A stretch of 64,000 nucleotides of DNA from Herbaspirillum sp. LeCh32-8 (GTDB taxonomy: Bacteria > Pseudomonadota > Gammaproteobacteria > Burkholderiales > Burkholderiaceae_D): NCBI RefSeq assembly GCF_017814915.1, contig NZ_JAGIPZ010000002.1, positions 403,084-467,083 on the forward strand. Direction: 5' to 3'. The position numbers and the translations under genes were made by a program. Within the stretch, counting starts at the first letter, position 1; every line of letters starts with the position of its first letter. This document shows positions 1 through 8,030 of the stretch, one piece after another. The notes beneath the pieces were generated by a model, which was not told where the DNA came from, made no database searches, and saw only the letters and a list, made by a program, of their open reading frames with translations.

Positions 1-326
1 CTGTGCAGCGCCCACTGGCGCGCCACATGCGGCCAGATGAAGCCATGGAAACCCATCAGCGCCCACAGCGGCCAACCCACAGGGTTTTGCACGAAGCCCG
101 CGGCCACGCAGAAAAAGCCGATGCCAAGCCCGATGGCGCGCAGCACATAGATGCGGTTGACGAAGCGCACGCCCTTGCCGATCAACTCCTCCGGCGACGG
201 ATCGTCGGCGCGCGCCGGGCGCTTGCGGTACAGCGCCAGCGGATTGAGCAAGGCCAGCACGGCGGCCAATTGCCGCTGCCGTCTGCTCCTGCCGGTGCGC
301 CGTGCTTTGGTGCTGCTGGAAGACAT
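1..326 (-). CDS. MASE2-domain membrane protein, N-terminal part (probable diguanylate cyclase)
   Basis: The first 108 residues of a protein that runs off the left edge of the window. After a basic, Ser/Arg-rich start there are two hydrophobic segments (about residues 61-79 and 84-99). The motifs RIYVLRAIGLG (58-68) and GFHGFIWPHVARQW (92-105) fit the MASE2 membrane sensor region. MASE2 usually precedes a GGDEF diguanylate cyclase domain that makes c-di-GMP, but that part lies outside the window, so the catalytic role is inferred from the family. Only a weak ribosome site is visible before the ATG at 326. It is transcribed divergently from dacB. Confidence 0.7.
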   Translation of the reverse strand, partial: MSSSSTKARRTGRSRRQRQLAAVLALLNPLALYRKRPARADDPSPEELIGKGVRFVNRIYVLRAIGLGIGFFCVAAGFVQNPVGWPLWALMGFHGFIWPHVARQWALH

Positions 327-456
327 GATGCCGTTTCTTTCTCGTCCTGCCGCCGGCCTTGGCCCGACTGCCTGGAACGTGAGCGCATTTCCCTGGCGAC
401 GCCCCCTGCGTACGGGTAAATGCGTTTTGTTGTGTGACTCAGCGTAACTCCATTGT

Positions 457-477
457 CGTCGTACTTGCAATACGACG
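457..477. promoter_or_regulatory. Short perfect palindrome, possible operator
   Basis: Two 7-base arms, CGTCGTA (457-463) and TACGACG (471-477), flank a 7-base spacer. It lies in the 335-base divergent region between the MASE2 gene and dacB, about 130 bases upstream of the former. Size and position suit a dimeric regulator, but no regulator can be named. I saw nothing else in this gap except the dacB -10 box. Confidence 0.3.
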
Positions 478-629
478 GCCTGCTGCGGCGACATCCCGGG
501 TGCAGCGCCGGGGCCATCACGGCGTCGCCATGATGTCGTTATGGCAACGTCGACCGGCGCCATTCTCGCAGATATTGCACTGCAAGTGCCTGTTCCGTGC
601 GGGCGTCAGCCGGCCCTGATGCTTCACCC

Positions 630-635
630 TATAAT
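630..635 (+). promoter_or_regulatory. Probable -10 box of dacB
   Basis: A perfect TATAAT lies 26 bases before the dacB ATG. No good -35 box is found at 16-18 bases upstream. A start near 642 would leave a leader of about 20 bases without a clear ribosome site. Confidence 0.45.
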
Positions 636-661
636 GGGCCATCTCCATTTTCGGTTGAATC

Positions 662-2125
662 ATGCTGCGTTTCCTATCAGGCTTTTCCTTGCTTGTTCCT
701 CGTTTTCCGTCCTCCCGTCTTCTTTCCCCGGCCATTGCCGTTGCACTGCTAGGCGCCGCCACTGCGGCGTCGGCCCAGAGCTTGCCGCCGCCGGTGGTGG
801 GCGCGTTGCGGGTGGCGCATATTCCCCAGCAAAACGTCGGCGTGCTGGTGCTCGATGCCGACACCGGCAAGCGCGCGCTGGCGGCAGTCAATGTCACCCA
901 GCCGTTCAACCCGGCCTCGGTGATGAAGCTGGTGACGACCGATGCGGCGCTGGAGCTGCTCGGCCCGACCTATTCCTGGAAGACCCAGGCCTACATCGAC
1001 GGCGCGCTCGATCAGGGCGTGCTGAACGGCGACCTGATCATCAAGGGCGGCGGCGACCCCAAGCTGGTGATGGAGAATTTCTGGCTGTTCCTGCGCCAGC
1101 TGCGCGCGCGAGGCGTGAAGGATATCCGCGGTAACCTGGTGCTCGACCGCAGCTATTTCGCCGAGTCGACCTATGATCCTTCGCAGTTCGACGGCGACCC
1201 GCAAAAGCCGTACAACGCCGGTCCGGATGCGCTGCTGATCAACTACAAGACCCTGGCCTTCCGCTTCGAGCCCAATCCCGCCGCCGGCACCGTGTCGGTG
1301 ACTATGGATCCGCCGCTGGCCGGCTATGCCATCACGCCGCCGCGCCTGTCGCAGGAGCCGTGCGGCGACTGGCAGGGCAAGCTGATGCTGTCCAATGAGG
1401 CGACGTCGGCCGCCTTCAACGGCAGCTTCTCGGCCGACTGCGGCCCCAAGGTCTGGTACGTGCATCCGTATCGCATGAGCAGCGCGCAGTACGCCGGCGC
1501 GATGTTCGCGCAGATGTGGGCCGATCTGGGCGGCAGTTTTTCCGGCCGCGTGGTCAACGGACTGGTGACGCCGTCGGCGCGGCTGATGGCGGAGTCGCAG
1601 TCGCCGACGCTGCCGGAAGTGATCCGCGACATCAACAAGTACAGCAACAACGTCATGGCGCGCCAGGTCTTGCTGACGCTGGCAGCAGAGATGAGCGGGC
1701 AGGCCGGCGATACCGTCGGCGGCGCGCGCGTGGTGCGTTCCTGGCTCAGCGACAAGGGGCTGGACACCAGCGGCCTGGCCATCGAGAACGGCGCCGGCCT
1801 GTCGCGCATCGAGCGCGTCACGCCCGCCTTGCTGGCCGGCATGCTGGCCCAGGCCTATCGCTCGCCGCTGATGCCTGAGTATGTGTCGTCGATGCCGCTG
1901 GTGGGTTACGACGGCACCATGCGCCGCCGCCTGAAGACGCAAAGCGTGGCAGGCCAGGCGCACATCAAGACCGGCACTCTGAACGATGTGCGCTCCATCG
2001 CCGGCTTCGTGCAAGCCGCTTCGGGCAAGTCGTATGTGGTGGTGTTCCTGATCAACCACCAGAACGCCCCGTCCGGGCAGAAGGCCCAGGATGCGCTGTT
2101 GCAATGGGTGTATGAGAACGGTTGA
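662..2125 (+). CDS. dacB: D-alanyl-D-alanine carboxypeptidase/endopeptidase (PBP4 type)
   Basis: Periplasmic low-molecular-weight penicillin-binding protein of the S13 peptidase family, which trims D-Ala and cuts cross-links in peptidoglycan. The 487-residue protein has an N-terminal signal segment ending near AASAQS. All three active-site motifs are present in order: SVMK (S86-K89), SNN (328-330) and KTG (436-438). The long insert between the first two motifs is typical of the PBP4 class. The ATG at 662 is preceded by a TATAAT box. A bidirectional hairpin separates it from the convergent TPM operon. Length and motifs agree with the family, so the call is secure. Confidence 0.93.
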   Translation: MLRFLSGFSLLVPRFPSSRLLSPAIAVALLGAATAASAQSLPPPVVGALRVAHIPQQNVGVLVLDADTGKRALAAVNVTQPFNPASVMKLVTTDAALELLGPTYSWKTQAYIDGALDQGVLNGDLIIKGGGDPKLVMENFWLFLRQLRARGVKDIRGNLVLDRSYFAESTYDPSQFDGDPQKPYNAGPDALLINYKTLAFRFEPNPAAGTVSVTMDPPLAGYAITPPRLSQEPCGDWQGKLMLSNEATSAAFNGSFSADCGPKVWYVHPYRMSSAQYAGAMFAQMWADLGGSFSGRVVNGLVTPSARLMAESQSPTLPEVIRDINKYSNNVMARQVLLTLAAEMSGQAGDTVGGARVVRSWLSDKGLDTSGLAIENGAGLSRIERVTPALLAGMLAQAYRSPLMPEYVSSMPLVGYDGTMRRRLKTQSVAGQAHIKTGTLNDVRSIAGFVQAASGKSYVVVFLINHQNAPSGQKAQDALLQWVYENG

Positions 2126-2144
2126 GCGTCGCCGGCATTCATGA

Positions 2145-2182
2145 AAAAACGCCGCCGGGGGTGATGCCACGGCGGCGTTTTT
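2145..2182. terminator. Bidirectional terminator between dacB and the TPM operon
   Basis: A 13-base perfect stem (2145-2157 with 2170-2182) has A-runs on the left and T-runs on the right. It can stop transcription from both convergent sides: dacB on plus, the lemA-TPM operon on minus. Confidence 0.85.
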
Positions 2183-2216
2183 CATTGCGGCAGATGATGC
2201 CCGCAGGTGAGCGTCT

Positions 2217-2744
2217 TCAGAGCACCAGCGGCTTGTCGGACAGCTCGTTGTGCTCCCGGGTGTCGCCATCGCGCGGCATGACGTGGGCCAGCACGGCGTG
2301 CAGCTGCCCCAGCGCGGCCAGCGTGCTGTCGCTGTAGTCGCCGCGGGCGTAGCCGGTGGTCATGGCCTGGCAAATGTCCTGCCATTGCTGGCGCGTGACC
2401 AGGCGCGCCACGCCGCGGTCGGCGACGATCTCCACCTTGTGGTCGGCCAGGTTCAGGTAGACCAGCACGCCGCAGTTTTCCTCCGTGTCCCAGATGCGGT
2501 AACGCGCGAACAATTCGTGCGCGCGCTGGCGCGAAGTTTCGCCGCGCCAGACGGCGCCCAGCGACAGCGCAGCTTCGACGATCAGCTTCACTTGCGCGCG
2601 GTGGCGCTGTTCGCCGTCGGCGATGCTGGCCTGGATGGCCTTGAGGGCAGGGGAGGGGAACAGGCGCCGCGCCGTGGCCTTGGTGCTCTGCAGATGGCGC
2701 AGCGCGCGGGTGGGCAGCGATGGCTGTGTGTTGTTCCGGTTCAT
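2217..2744 (-). CDS. Small TPM-domain protein (no signal peptide)
   Basis: A 175-residue protein with a TPM-type (formerly DUF477) fold. The central part reads FARYRIWDTEENCGVLVYLN, followed by VEIVADRGV and a C-terminal helical segment. TPM domains occur with LemA-type proteins in envelope or stress-related operons, but the biochemical role is unsettled. There is no signal peptide or membrane segment, unlike the larger TPM protein just upstream. Its ATG lies one base after the TGA of that gene, implying translational coupling. It is the last gene of the lemA-TPM-TPM operon. The longer in-frame extension upstream is rejected because it would run back through the neighbouring gene. Confidence 0.82.
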   Translation of the reverse strand: MNRNNTQPSLPTRALRHLQSTKATARRLFPSPALKAIQASIADGEQRHRAQVKLIVEAALSLGAVWRGETSRQRAHELFARYRIWDTEENCGVLVYLNLADHKVEIVADRGVARLVTRQQWQDICQAMTTGYARGDYSDSTLAALGQLHAVLAHVMPRDGDTREHNELSDKPLVL

Positions 2745-2745
2745 C

Positions 2746-3600
2746 TCACCAATCCCCCGAGGCGCCGCCGCCGTCGAATGTGCCGCCGCCGCCCGAGAAC
2801 GAATCGCCGCCGGAAGAGAAGCCGCCCGACGAGCCGCCGAATCCGCCCGAGCTCGTGAAGCCGCCGGAGCGGCCCGACGACGCATTGCGCGCGGCCTGTT
2901 CGAGGATGCTGCCGATGATCACGCCGGCGCCGTGGCCCCAGTCGTTACTGTTGAGGTTGTTGCGGGCATGGCGGCGCGATCTCAACAGCACGGTGAAGAA
3001 CACCGCCAGGAACACCAGCACCACGATCAGCGCCACCCAGCCGCCGCCGTCATCCTGCGCCGCCGGCGCATGGCGTTGTGCGGCCGGCAGGTTTTCCTTG
3101 TCGAGCAGGCCGGCGATGGCGGAGACGCCGGCCGCCAGGCCGCCATAAAAATCGTTCTGGCGGAAGTGCGGCGCGATCACGTCTTCCAGGATGCGCTTGG
3201 ATTGCGCATCGGTCAGGCTGCCCTGCACACCGCGCCCGGCTTCGATGCGCAGGCGTCGCAGCGCCTTCGGATTGTCTTTGGCGACGACCAGGATCACGCC
3301 GTCGTCGACGCCTTTGCGCCCCAGCTTCCAGGCCTCGGCCACGCGGATGCTGTATTGCTCGATGGCTTCCGGCGCGGTGGTGGCCACCAGCAGTACCGCG
3401 ATCTGGCTGCCGGTGCGGGTTTCGTACTCGGCCAGCACGCCTTCCAGCGAGGCGCGCTGCTGGGTGGACAGCATGCCGACCTGGTCGGTCACGTGGGTCG
3501 ACAGCGGCGGGACGGCGACGAAGCCGTCATCGGCCGCCACGCAGCTCAGCGTCCACAACAGGGCCGGCAACAGGAACAGCCGCAGCAAAAGCGTGCGCAT
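2746..3600 (-). CDS. TPM-domain exported membrane protein, YgcG-like
   Basis: 284 residues: an N-terminal signal peptide (about 1-22), a TPM domain (about 30-165, with VTDQVGMLSTQQRASLE and the core SQIAVLLVAT), one transmembrane helix (about 188-208), and a C-terminal tail very rich in Gly and Ser with repeated GGF and SGG. The family is membrane anchored with the TPM domain outside the cytoplasm; its function is not firmly known. The gene starts 9 bases after lemA and is followed by a second, soluble TPM gene. The Gly/Ser tail is low complexity but is common in this family. Confidence 0.85.
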   Translation of the reverse strand: MRTLLLRLFLLPALLWTLSCVAADDGFVAVPPLSTHVTDQVGMLSTQQRASLEGVLAEYETRTGSQIAVLLVATTAPEAIEQYSIRVAEAWKLGRKGVDDGVILVVAKDNPKALRRLRIEAGRGVQGSLTDAQSKRILEDVIAPHFRQNDFYGGLAAGVSAIAGLLDKENLPAAQRHAPAAQDDGGGWVALIVVLVFLAVFFTVLLRSRRHARNNLNSNDWGHGAGVIIGSILEQAARNASSGRSGGFTSSGGFGGSSGGFSSGGDSFSGGGGTFDGGGASGDW

Positions 3601-3609
3601 TGCCGGCGC

Positions 3610-4212
3610 TTACTTGCCGAAGTTGACGGTGGGCGCGGTCGAGATGGCTTTCTCGTTTTCCACCGTGAAGGACGGCTTGACTTCATAGCTGAACAGCTTG
3701 GCCGTGATGTTGGTGGGGAAGCTGCGCGCCAGGATGTTGTACTCCTGGACCGAGGCGATGTAGCGCTGGCGCGCCACGGTGATGCGGTTCTCGGTGCCTT
3801 CCAGCTGCGACTGCAGGTCGCGGAAGCTGGTGTCGGCCTTCAGCTGCGGGTAATTCTCGGAGACCGCCATCAGGCGCGACAGCGCCGAGGACAGCTCACC
3901 CTGCACCTGCTGGAATTTCTTGAAGGCCTCCGGGTTGTTCAGCACTTCCGGGGTGATCTGGAAGCTGGTGGCCGCGGCGCGCGCCTTGGTGACGGCTTCC
4001 AGCGTGTCCTTCTCGTGGGCGGCATAGCCCTTGACGGTGTTGACGAGGTTGGGGATCAGGTCGGCGCGGCGCTGGTACTGGTTCACCACTTCACCCCAGG
4101 CGGCCTTGGTGGCTTCGTCCTTGGCCTGGAAGTCGTTGTAGCCGCAGCCGGAGAGCGTGAGCGCCAGCACGGCGACGGCCAGCCAGGCGAACGGTTTGAA
4201 CGGTGTCTTCAT
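3610..4212 (-). CDS. lemA: LemA family lipoprotein
   Basis: 200-residue LemA-family protein. It has a lipoprotein signal ending LTLSGC, so the mature protein is probably lipid-anchored at Cys, followed by a long helical domain with the typical NQYQRRADLIPNLVNTVKGY and a C-terminal stretch ending TVNFGK. LemA proteins are widespread, often sit next to TPM proteins, and have no settled function. The ATG at 4212 was chosen because it starts the signal peptide; the longer frame upstream is not protein-like. It is the first gene of the operon and diverges from pyrF. Confidence 0.9.
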   Translation of the reverse strand: MKTPFKPFAWLAVAVLALTLSGCGYNDFQAKDEATKAAWGEVVNQYQRRADLIPNLVNTVKGYAAHEKDTLEAVTKARAAATSFQITPEVLNNPEAFKKFQQVQGELSSALSRLMAVSENYPQLKADTSFRDLQSQLEGTENRITVARQRYIASVQEYNILARSFPTNITAKLFSYEVKPSFTVENEKAISTAPTVNFGK

Positions 4213-4333
4213 GTTGTTGTTCCTCGTCAGAAATAGAAGCGTTTGAGACCGGCAATGCTGCCAGAGGTGCCCGATTTCCCCTGAAATGCGGTGAAAATCC
4301 GGTAAAAATCGCGGTTCGGGCAGGCCGGCGCGA

Positions 4334-4339
4334 TACAAT
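4334..4339 (+). promoter_or_regulatory. Probable -10 box of pyrF
   Basis: TACAAT lies 29 bases before the pyrF GTG. The -35 region is poor. The 155-base divergent gap to lemA shows nothing else clear. Confidence 0.4.
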
Positions 4340-4367
4340 AGCGCATCTTCAAGCTTAAGGCATCACC

Positions 4368-5186
4368 GTGACATTCATCGAGAAACTCAACGCCGCGTGG
4401 ACTTCGCGTAACTCCCTGCTGTGCGTCGGCCTGGACCCTGACGTCAAGAAATTCCCCGAGGAGCTGCAGGGCAAGCCCGACGCTATCTACGAATTCTGCC
4501 GCGCCATCATCGACGCCACGGCCGACACCGCCTGCGCCTTCAAGCCGCAGATCGCCTACTTCGCCGCGCTGGGCGCGGAAGAGCAGCTGGAGCGCATCTG
4601 CTCCTACCTGCGCACCAATTATCCCGACATCCCGCTGGTGCTGGACGCCAAGCGCGGCGACATCGGCGCCACTGCCGAGCAGTACGCGCGCGAAGCCTTC
4701 GAGCGCTACAACGCCGACGTCGTCACCGTCAGCCCTTACATGGGCTGGGACTCGGTTTCGCCCTACCTGGAGTGGAAGGATCGCGGCGTGATCGTGCTGT
4801 GCCGCACCTCCAACGCCGGCGGCTCCGACCTGCAATTCCTGGAAGTCGAGGGCAAGCCGCTGTACCAGCACGTGGCGCGCCTCGTGGCCGAGAAGTGGAA
4901 CACCAACGGCCAGTGCGGCCTGGTGGTGGGCGCCACCTTCCCGCATGAACTGGCGCAGGTGCGCTCCATCATCGGCGACATGCCGCTGTTGGTGCCGGGC
5001 GTGGGCGCCCAGGGCGGCGACGTGGAAGCAACCGTCAAGTCCGGCAAGACCGCCGCCGGCGCCGGCATGATGATCAACTCCTCGCGCGCCATCCTGTACG
5101 CCAAGCGCGAAGCGGGCGAGGACTTCGCCGCCGCAGCGCGCCGCGTGGCCATCGAAACGCGCGACGCGATCAATCTGCATCGTTGA
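4368..5186 (+). CDS. pyrF: Orotidine 5'-phosphate decarboxylase
   Basis: Converts OMP to UMP, the last step of de novo pyrimidine synthesis, in the cytoplasm. The 272-residue protein is of the longer type found in many betaproteobacteria. It carries the catalytic signature [11 protein letters not shown] (about residues 97-107), with the Lys/Asp set of the active site, and the phosphate-binding end [10 protein letters not shown]. The start is GTG at 4368, with an AAGG about ten bases upstream. It stands alone, between divergent lemA and a strong terminator shared with pncC. Confidence 0.95.
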   Translation: MTFIEKLNAAWTSRNSLLCVGLDPDVKKFPEELQGKPDAIYEFCRAIIDATADTACAFKPQIAYFAALGAEEQLERICSYLRTNYPDIPLVLDAKRGDIGATAEQYAREAFERYNADVVTVSPYMGWDSVSPYLEWKDRGVIVLCRTSNAGGSDLQFLEVEGKPLYQHVARLVAEKWNTNGQCGLVVGATFPHELAQVRSIIGDMPLLVPGVGAQGGDVEATVKSGKTAAGAGMMINSSRAILYAKREAGEDFAAAARRVAIETRDAINLHR

Positions 5187-5198
5187 TCTGATCAGATG

Positions 5199-5300
5199 AC
5201 GGTCATCCCTGCGAAGGCAGGGATCCGGTGTCGTTCGCACACCATCCGCAGCTTGATGCGAGAGGAAAGCCGCCGGCTTCCTGCTTGCGCAGAATGACAG
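5199..5300. repeat. Degenerate intergenic repeat with inverted ends
   Basis: The left end (GTCATCCCTGCGAAGGCAGG) resembles a dispersed intergenic repeat common in betaproteobacteria. The right end carries a degenerate inverted counterpart (CCTGCTTGCGCAGAATGAC). It is not coding and lies between the pyrF stop and its terminator. Confidence 0.5.
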
Positions 5301-5306
5301 GAGTAC

Positions 5307-5355
5307 CAAAAGAAACAGGCCGCGCTGCCAAGGCAAGCGCGGCCTGTTTCTTTTG
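5307..5355. terminator. Bidirectional terminator between pyrF and pncC
   Basis: A 20-base perfect stem (5307-5326 with 5336-5355) and a 9-base loop, with an A-rich left base and a T-rich right base. It serves the convergent pyrF and pncC genes. Confidence 0.9.
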
Positions 5356-5366
5356 TACGGTCGTGT

Positions 5367-5849
5367 TCAGTCAGCCAGCAGTTTCAGCAAGCCCTTCAAG
5401 GCATGTTCCACCGTCTGCTGGCGCACCGCCTGGCGGTCGCCGGAAAACACTAGTCGTTCGGTATAGGTCTTGTCGCCCAGGCGCCAGCCGAAGCAGACGG
5501 TGCCGACCGGCTTGCCGGGCACCGCGCCGCCCGGGCCGGCGATGCCGGTGGTGGAGACCGCGATATCCGAGCTGCTGTTGGCAACCGCGCCTTCGGCCAT
5601 GGCGCCGGCGATCTCTTCGCTGACTGCGCCATGCTGCGCGATCGTGGCTTCGGAAATGTCCAGCAGTTCGTTCTTGGAGGCGTTGGAGTAGGTCACGAAG
5701 CCGCAGTCGAACCATTCGGAAGAGCCTGCGATCTCGGTGATGGCGTGTGCGATGCCGCCGCCGGTGCACGATTCGGCGGTGGCTAACAGCAGGCCCTTGG
5801 CCTTCAAGGCCTGGCCGACGCGTGCGGCTAAGTCAATCGTGGTGTCCAT
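5367..5849 (-). CDS. pncC: Nicotinamide-nucleotide amidohydrolase (CinA C-terminal family)
   Basis: Hydrolyses the amide of nicotinamide mononucleotide to give nicotinate mononucleotide and ammonia in the pyridine nucleotide salvage cycle. It is the short stand-alone CinA C-terminal form, 160 residues. Family motifs are ATAESCTGGGIA near the N-terminus, the segment VTYSNASK, and STTGIAGPGGAVPGKPVGTV. The ATG at 5849 is preferred over the one at 5858 because an AGGG lies 9 bases before the former and directly against the latter. It follows pgpA on the same strand after a gap of about 125 bases. Confidence 0.92.
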   Translation of the reverse strand: MDTTIDLAARVGQALKAKGLLLATAESCTGGGIAHAITEIAGSSEWFDCGFVTYSNASKNELLDISEATIAQHGAVSEEIAGAMAEGAVANSSSDIAVSTTGIAGPGGAVPGKPVGTVCFGWRLGDKTYTERLVFSGDRQAVRQQTVEHALKGLLKLLAD

Positions 5850-5975
5850 GAGTGTCATCCCTGGTTGTGCCTGCAGCCCCTTCCGATGACTGCGGCCGGT
5901 TGATCATGAGCATGCACGAACTAGCATACTCCCTCCGCCGGGTTTGTTGAACCGGCTTTCTTCTTCAGCTGCCGA

Positions 5976-6539
5976 TCAGGAATACGCGCGCCAGAACGCG
6001 AACACCAGCAGCGTGTAGAAGGCCGCCACGATGTCGTCCCACATCACGCCGAAGCCGCCTTTAAAGCGGCGGTCGAACCAGGCGATCGGCGGCGGCTTGA
6101 CCATGTCGAAGAAGCGGAACACCACGAAGGCCGCGAACTGCACCTTGAGGCTGGCCGGCGTTACCAGCACCAGCACTAGCCAGAAGGCGATGATCTCGTC
6201 CCACACCATGCTGCCGTCGTCGGGCGAATTGAGCGCACGGCCGGTGCGGTGGCAGGCCCAGATGCCGACCACGAAGCCGGCCACGATGATGGCCAGCCAG
6301 TTGGCGGCGGTGAAGATGTGCGGCCAGCGTGCGGAGAGCACGGCATACGACAGCCATGCGAACAGCGTGCCCGCGGTGCCCGGCATGATGGGCGAGAGCC
6401 CGCTGCCGAAACCCTGCGCGATCCAGTGCGCGGGATGGGCCAGCATGAACTGCGAGGTCGGCTTGCGTTTCTTCGCCGCCGGCGGCGGTGGCGGGGGAAA
6501 TGCGGTGGTCGCGGAGGAGGGCGTTGGTTCTTGGTTCAT
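5976..6539 (-). CDS. pgpA: Phosphatidylglycerophosphatase A
   Basis: Inner-membrane phosphatase that dephosphorylates phosphatidylglycerophosphate to phosphatidylglycerol. 187 residues with a Pro-rich, Lys-rich N-terminal tail (about 1-30, including six consecutive Pro) that is longer than in E. coli. The family core follows: GFGSGLSPIMPGTAGTL, the acidic signature DDGSMVWDEIIAFW, and FFDMVKPPPIAWFD. Several membrane helices are evident. Its ATG overlaps the thiL stop by four bases (ATGA), so the two genes are co-translated. Confidence 0.94.
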   Translation of the reverse strand: MNQEPTPSSATTAFPPPPPPAAKKRKPTSQFMLAHPAHWIAQGFGSGLSPIMPGTAGTLFAWLSYAVLSARWPHIFTAANWLAIIVAGFVVGIWACHRTGRALNSPDDGSMVWDEIIAFWLVLVLVTPASLKVQFAAFVVFRFFDMVKPPPIAWFDRRFKGGFGVMWDDIVAAFYTLLVFAFWRAYS

Positions 6540-7501
6540 GTGCGGAAATGGTCGAAGGACGCGAGGTCCAGTTGCAGCGCTTGGCCGGATGCGTCCACCA
6601 GCCGCAGGCCGGGTTCGCTGTCGATGACGCCCACGCGGGCCACCTCGACGCCGGCCGCGTGCGCGGCTTTTTCCACCGTCTCGCGCAGGCGCGCCGGCGC
6701 GGTGAAGCAGAGTTCGTAGTCGTCGCCGCCGGCCAGCGTGAAACGGCGGCGCAGTTCGGCGTCGCGTTGCTGCAGCGTATTGCCGGGCGGCAGGGCGTCC
6801 ACGTTCAAGGTCGCGCCGTGGCGCGAGCGCGCCAGGATATGGCCGAGATCGCCGACCAGGCCGTCGGAGATGTCGATGGCGGCGTGGGCGATGCCGCGCA
6901 GCGCCACCCCCAGCTCCACCCGCGGCGTCGGCTCGTGCAGGCGCGGCGCGGCCTGCAACAACTCGGTGTCGGACAGCGGGAATTCATTGCGGTAACCGGC
7001 CAGCGCCAGGCGCGCATCGCCCAGCGAGCCGGATACCCAGATGTCATCGCCCACGCGCGCGGTGTCGCGGCGCAGCGCCTGTTGCGGCGGCACTTCGCCG
7101 AACACGGTGATGCTGATGGTCAGCGGCCCCTTGGTGGTATCGCCGCCGATGAGTTCGCAGCCGTGGCGGTCGGCCAGCGCCAGCATGCCCTGCGAGAACG
7201 GCGCCAGCCACTCCGGATTGGCCTCGGGCAGCGCCAGCGCCAGCGTGAAGGCGATCGGCTGCGCGCCCATGGCGGCCAGGTCGGACAGGTTCACGGCCAG
7301 GCACTTGCGGCCCAGCGCCAGCGGATCGGCGCCGGGGAAGAAATGGCGGCCTTCCACCAGCATGTCGCTGGAGATGGCCAGCTGCATGCCCGGGGCCGGC
7401 GTCATCAGCGCGCAGTCGTCGCCCACGCCGAGCGCCGTGCGGCTGTCGGGAGCGGGCGGGCGGCTGAAATAGCGCGCGATGAGTTCGAATTCGGTCAGCA
7501 T
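6536..7501 (-). CDS. thiL: Thiamine-monophosphate kinase
   Basis: Phosphorylates thiamine monophosphate to thiamine pyrophosphate with ATP. 321 residues with family landmarks: N-terminal EFELIARYFSRP, ALGVGDDCALM (first Mg/ATP site), SDMLVEGRHFFP, VNLSDLAAMGAQP, IDISDGLVGDLGHI and GGDDYELCFTAP. It is the first gene of thiL-pgpA-pncC. No Shine-Dalgarno sequence precedes the ATG, and a TACAAT -10-like box ends only 6 bases before it (7508-7513), so the mRNA could be leaderless. Confidence 0.94.
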   Translation of the reverse strand: MLTEFELIARYFSRPPAPDSRTALGVGDDCALMTPAPGMQLAISSDMLVEGRHFFPGADPLALGRKCLAVNLSDLAAMGAQPIAFTLALALPEANPEWLAPFSQGMLALADRHGCELIGGDTTKGPLTISITVFGEVPPQQALRRDTARVGDDIWVSGSLGDARLALAGYRNEFPLSDTELLQAAPRLHEPTPRVELGVALRGIAHAAIDISDGLVGDLGHILARSRHGATLNVDALPPGNTLQQRDAELRRRFTLAGGDDYELCFTAPARLRETVEKAAHAAGVEVARVGVIDSEPGLRLVDASGQALQLDLASFDHFRT

Positions 7502-8030
7502 GGGGCGATTGTAACCAATCCGTCATGGCTTCTGGAGGACAATAGCGTGGATCGTTCATCGCGGGGATGAGGGCATCTGCCCCATGTTGCGTCGCAGCAT
7601 GTGCGCCAAAATCGCGCAGCCGCGATTTGTCGCGGCGCAGCGTCCCGTGCACCGCCGGCGGCATGGCAACGCAGCCCCGGCAGCTGCCCGCAACTCGGCT
7701 CAACGGCAGCGTCGATGCGCCGATCAGCGCAGCGGGCGGCCTCCTGATGCGATAAGGACTTTCCACAAGTCGGCCGCCAGGGCGCGGCAAGCGAGCAAAG
7801 ATTCGTCATTGCAGCGCTGTGCCCAACGTGCGCCGATCACACCGCAAACGGACGTCATTTGCACCGTCAAAGGGCATGTTCGCGGACATCACGCACCGCC
7901 AGTGAAAGCCCGCAAAGCCTTTTCCGGACTGGCTTTGCGCGGAGCAGCATGGCGTCGGCGGCCTATGATTGAGGGCCGACCTCTGCTAGAATCGGCGGTC
8001 TTCGCAAGTCAACATAGAGAATACAGAGTT
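7502..8030. other. Long non-coding gap between thiL and maeB
   Basis: 529 bases between divergent genes. The short open frames here have unusual composition and no recognisable domain, so I call none. Visible signals are the thiL -10 box at 7508-7513 (minus) and an extended -10, TGCTAGAAT (7984-7992), in front of maeB, neither with a convincing -35. The rest shows no clear hairpin or repeat. Confidence 0.5.
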
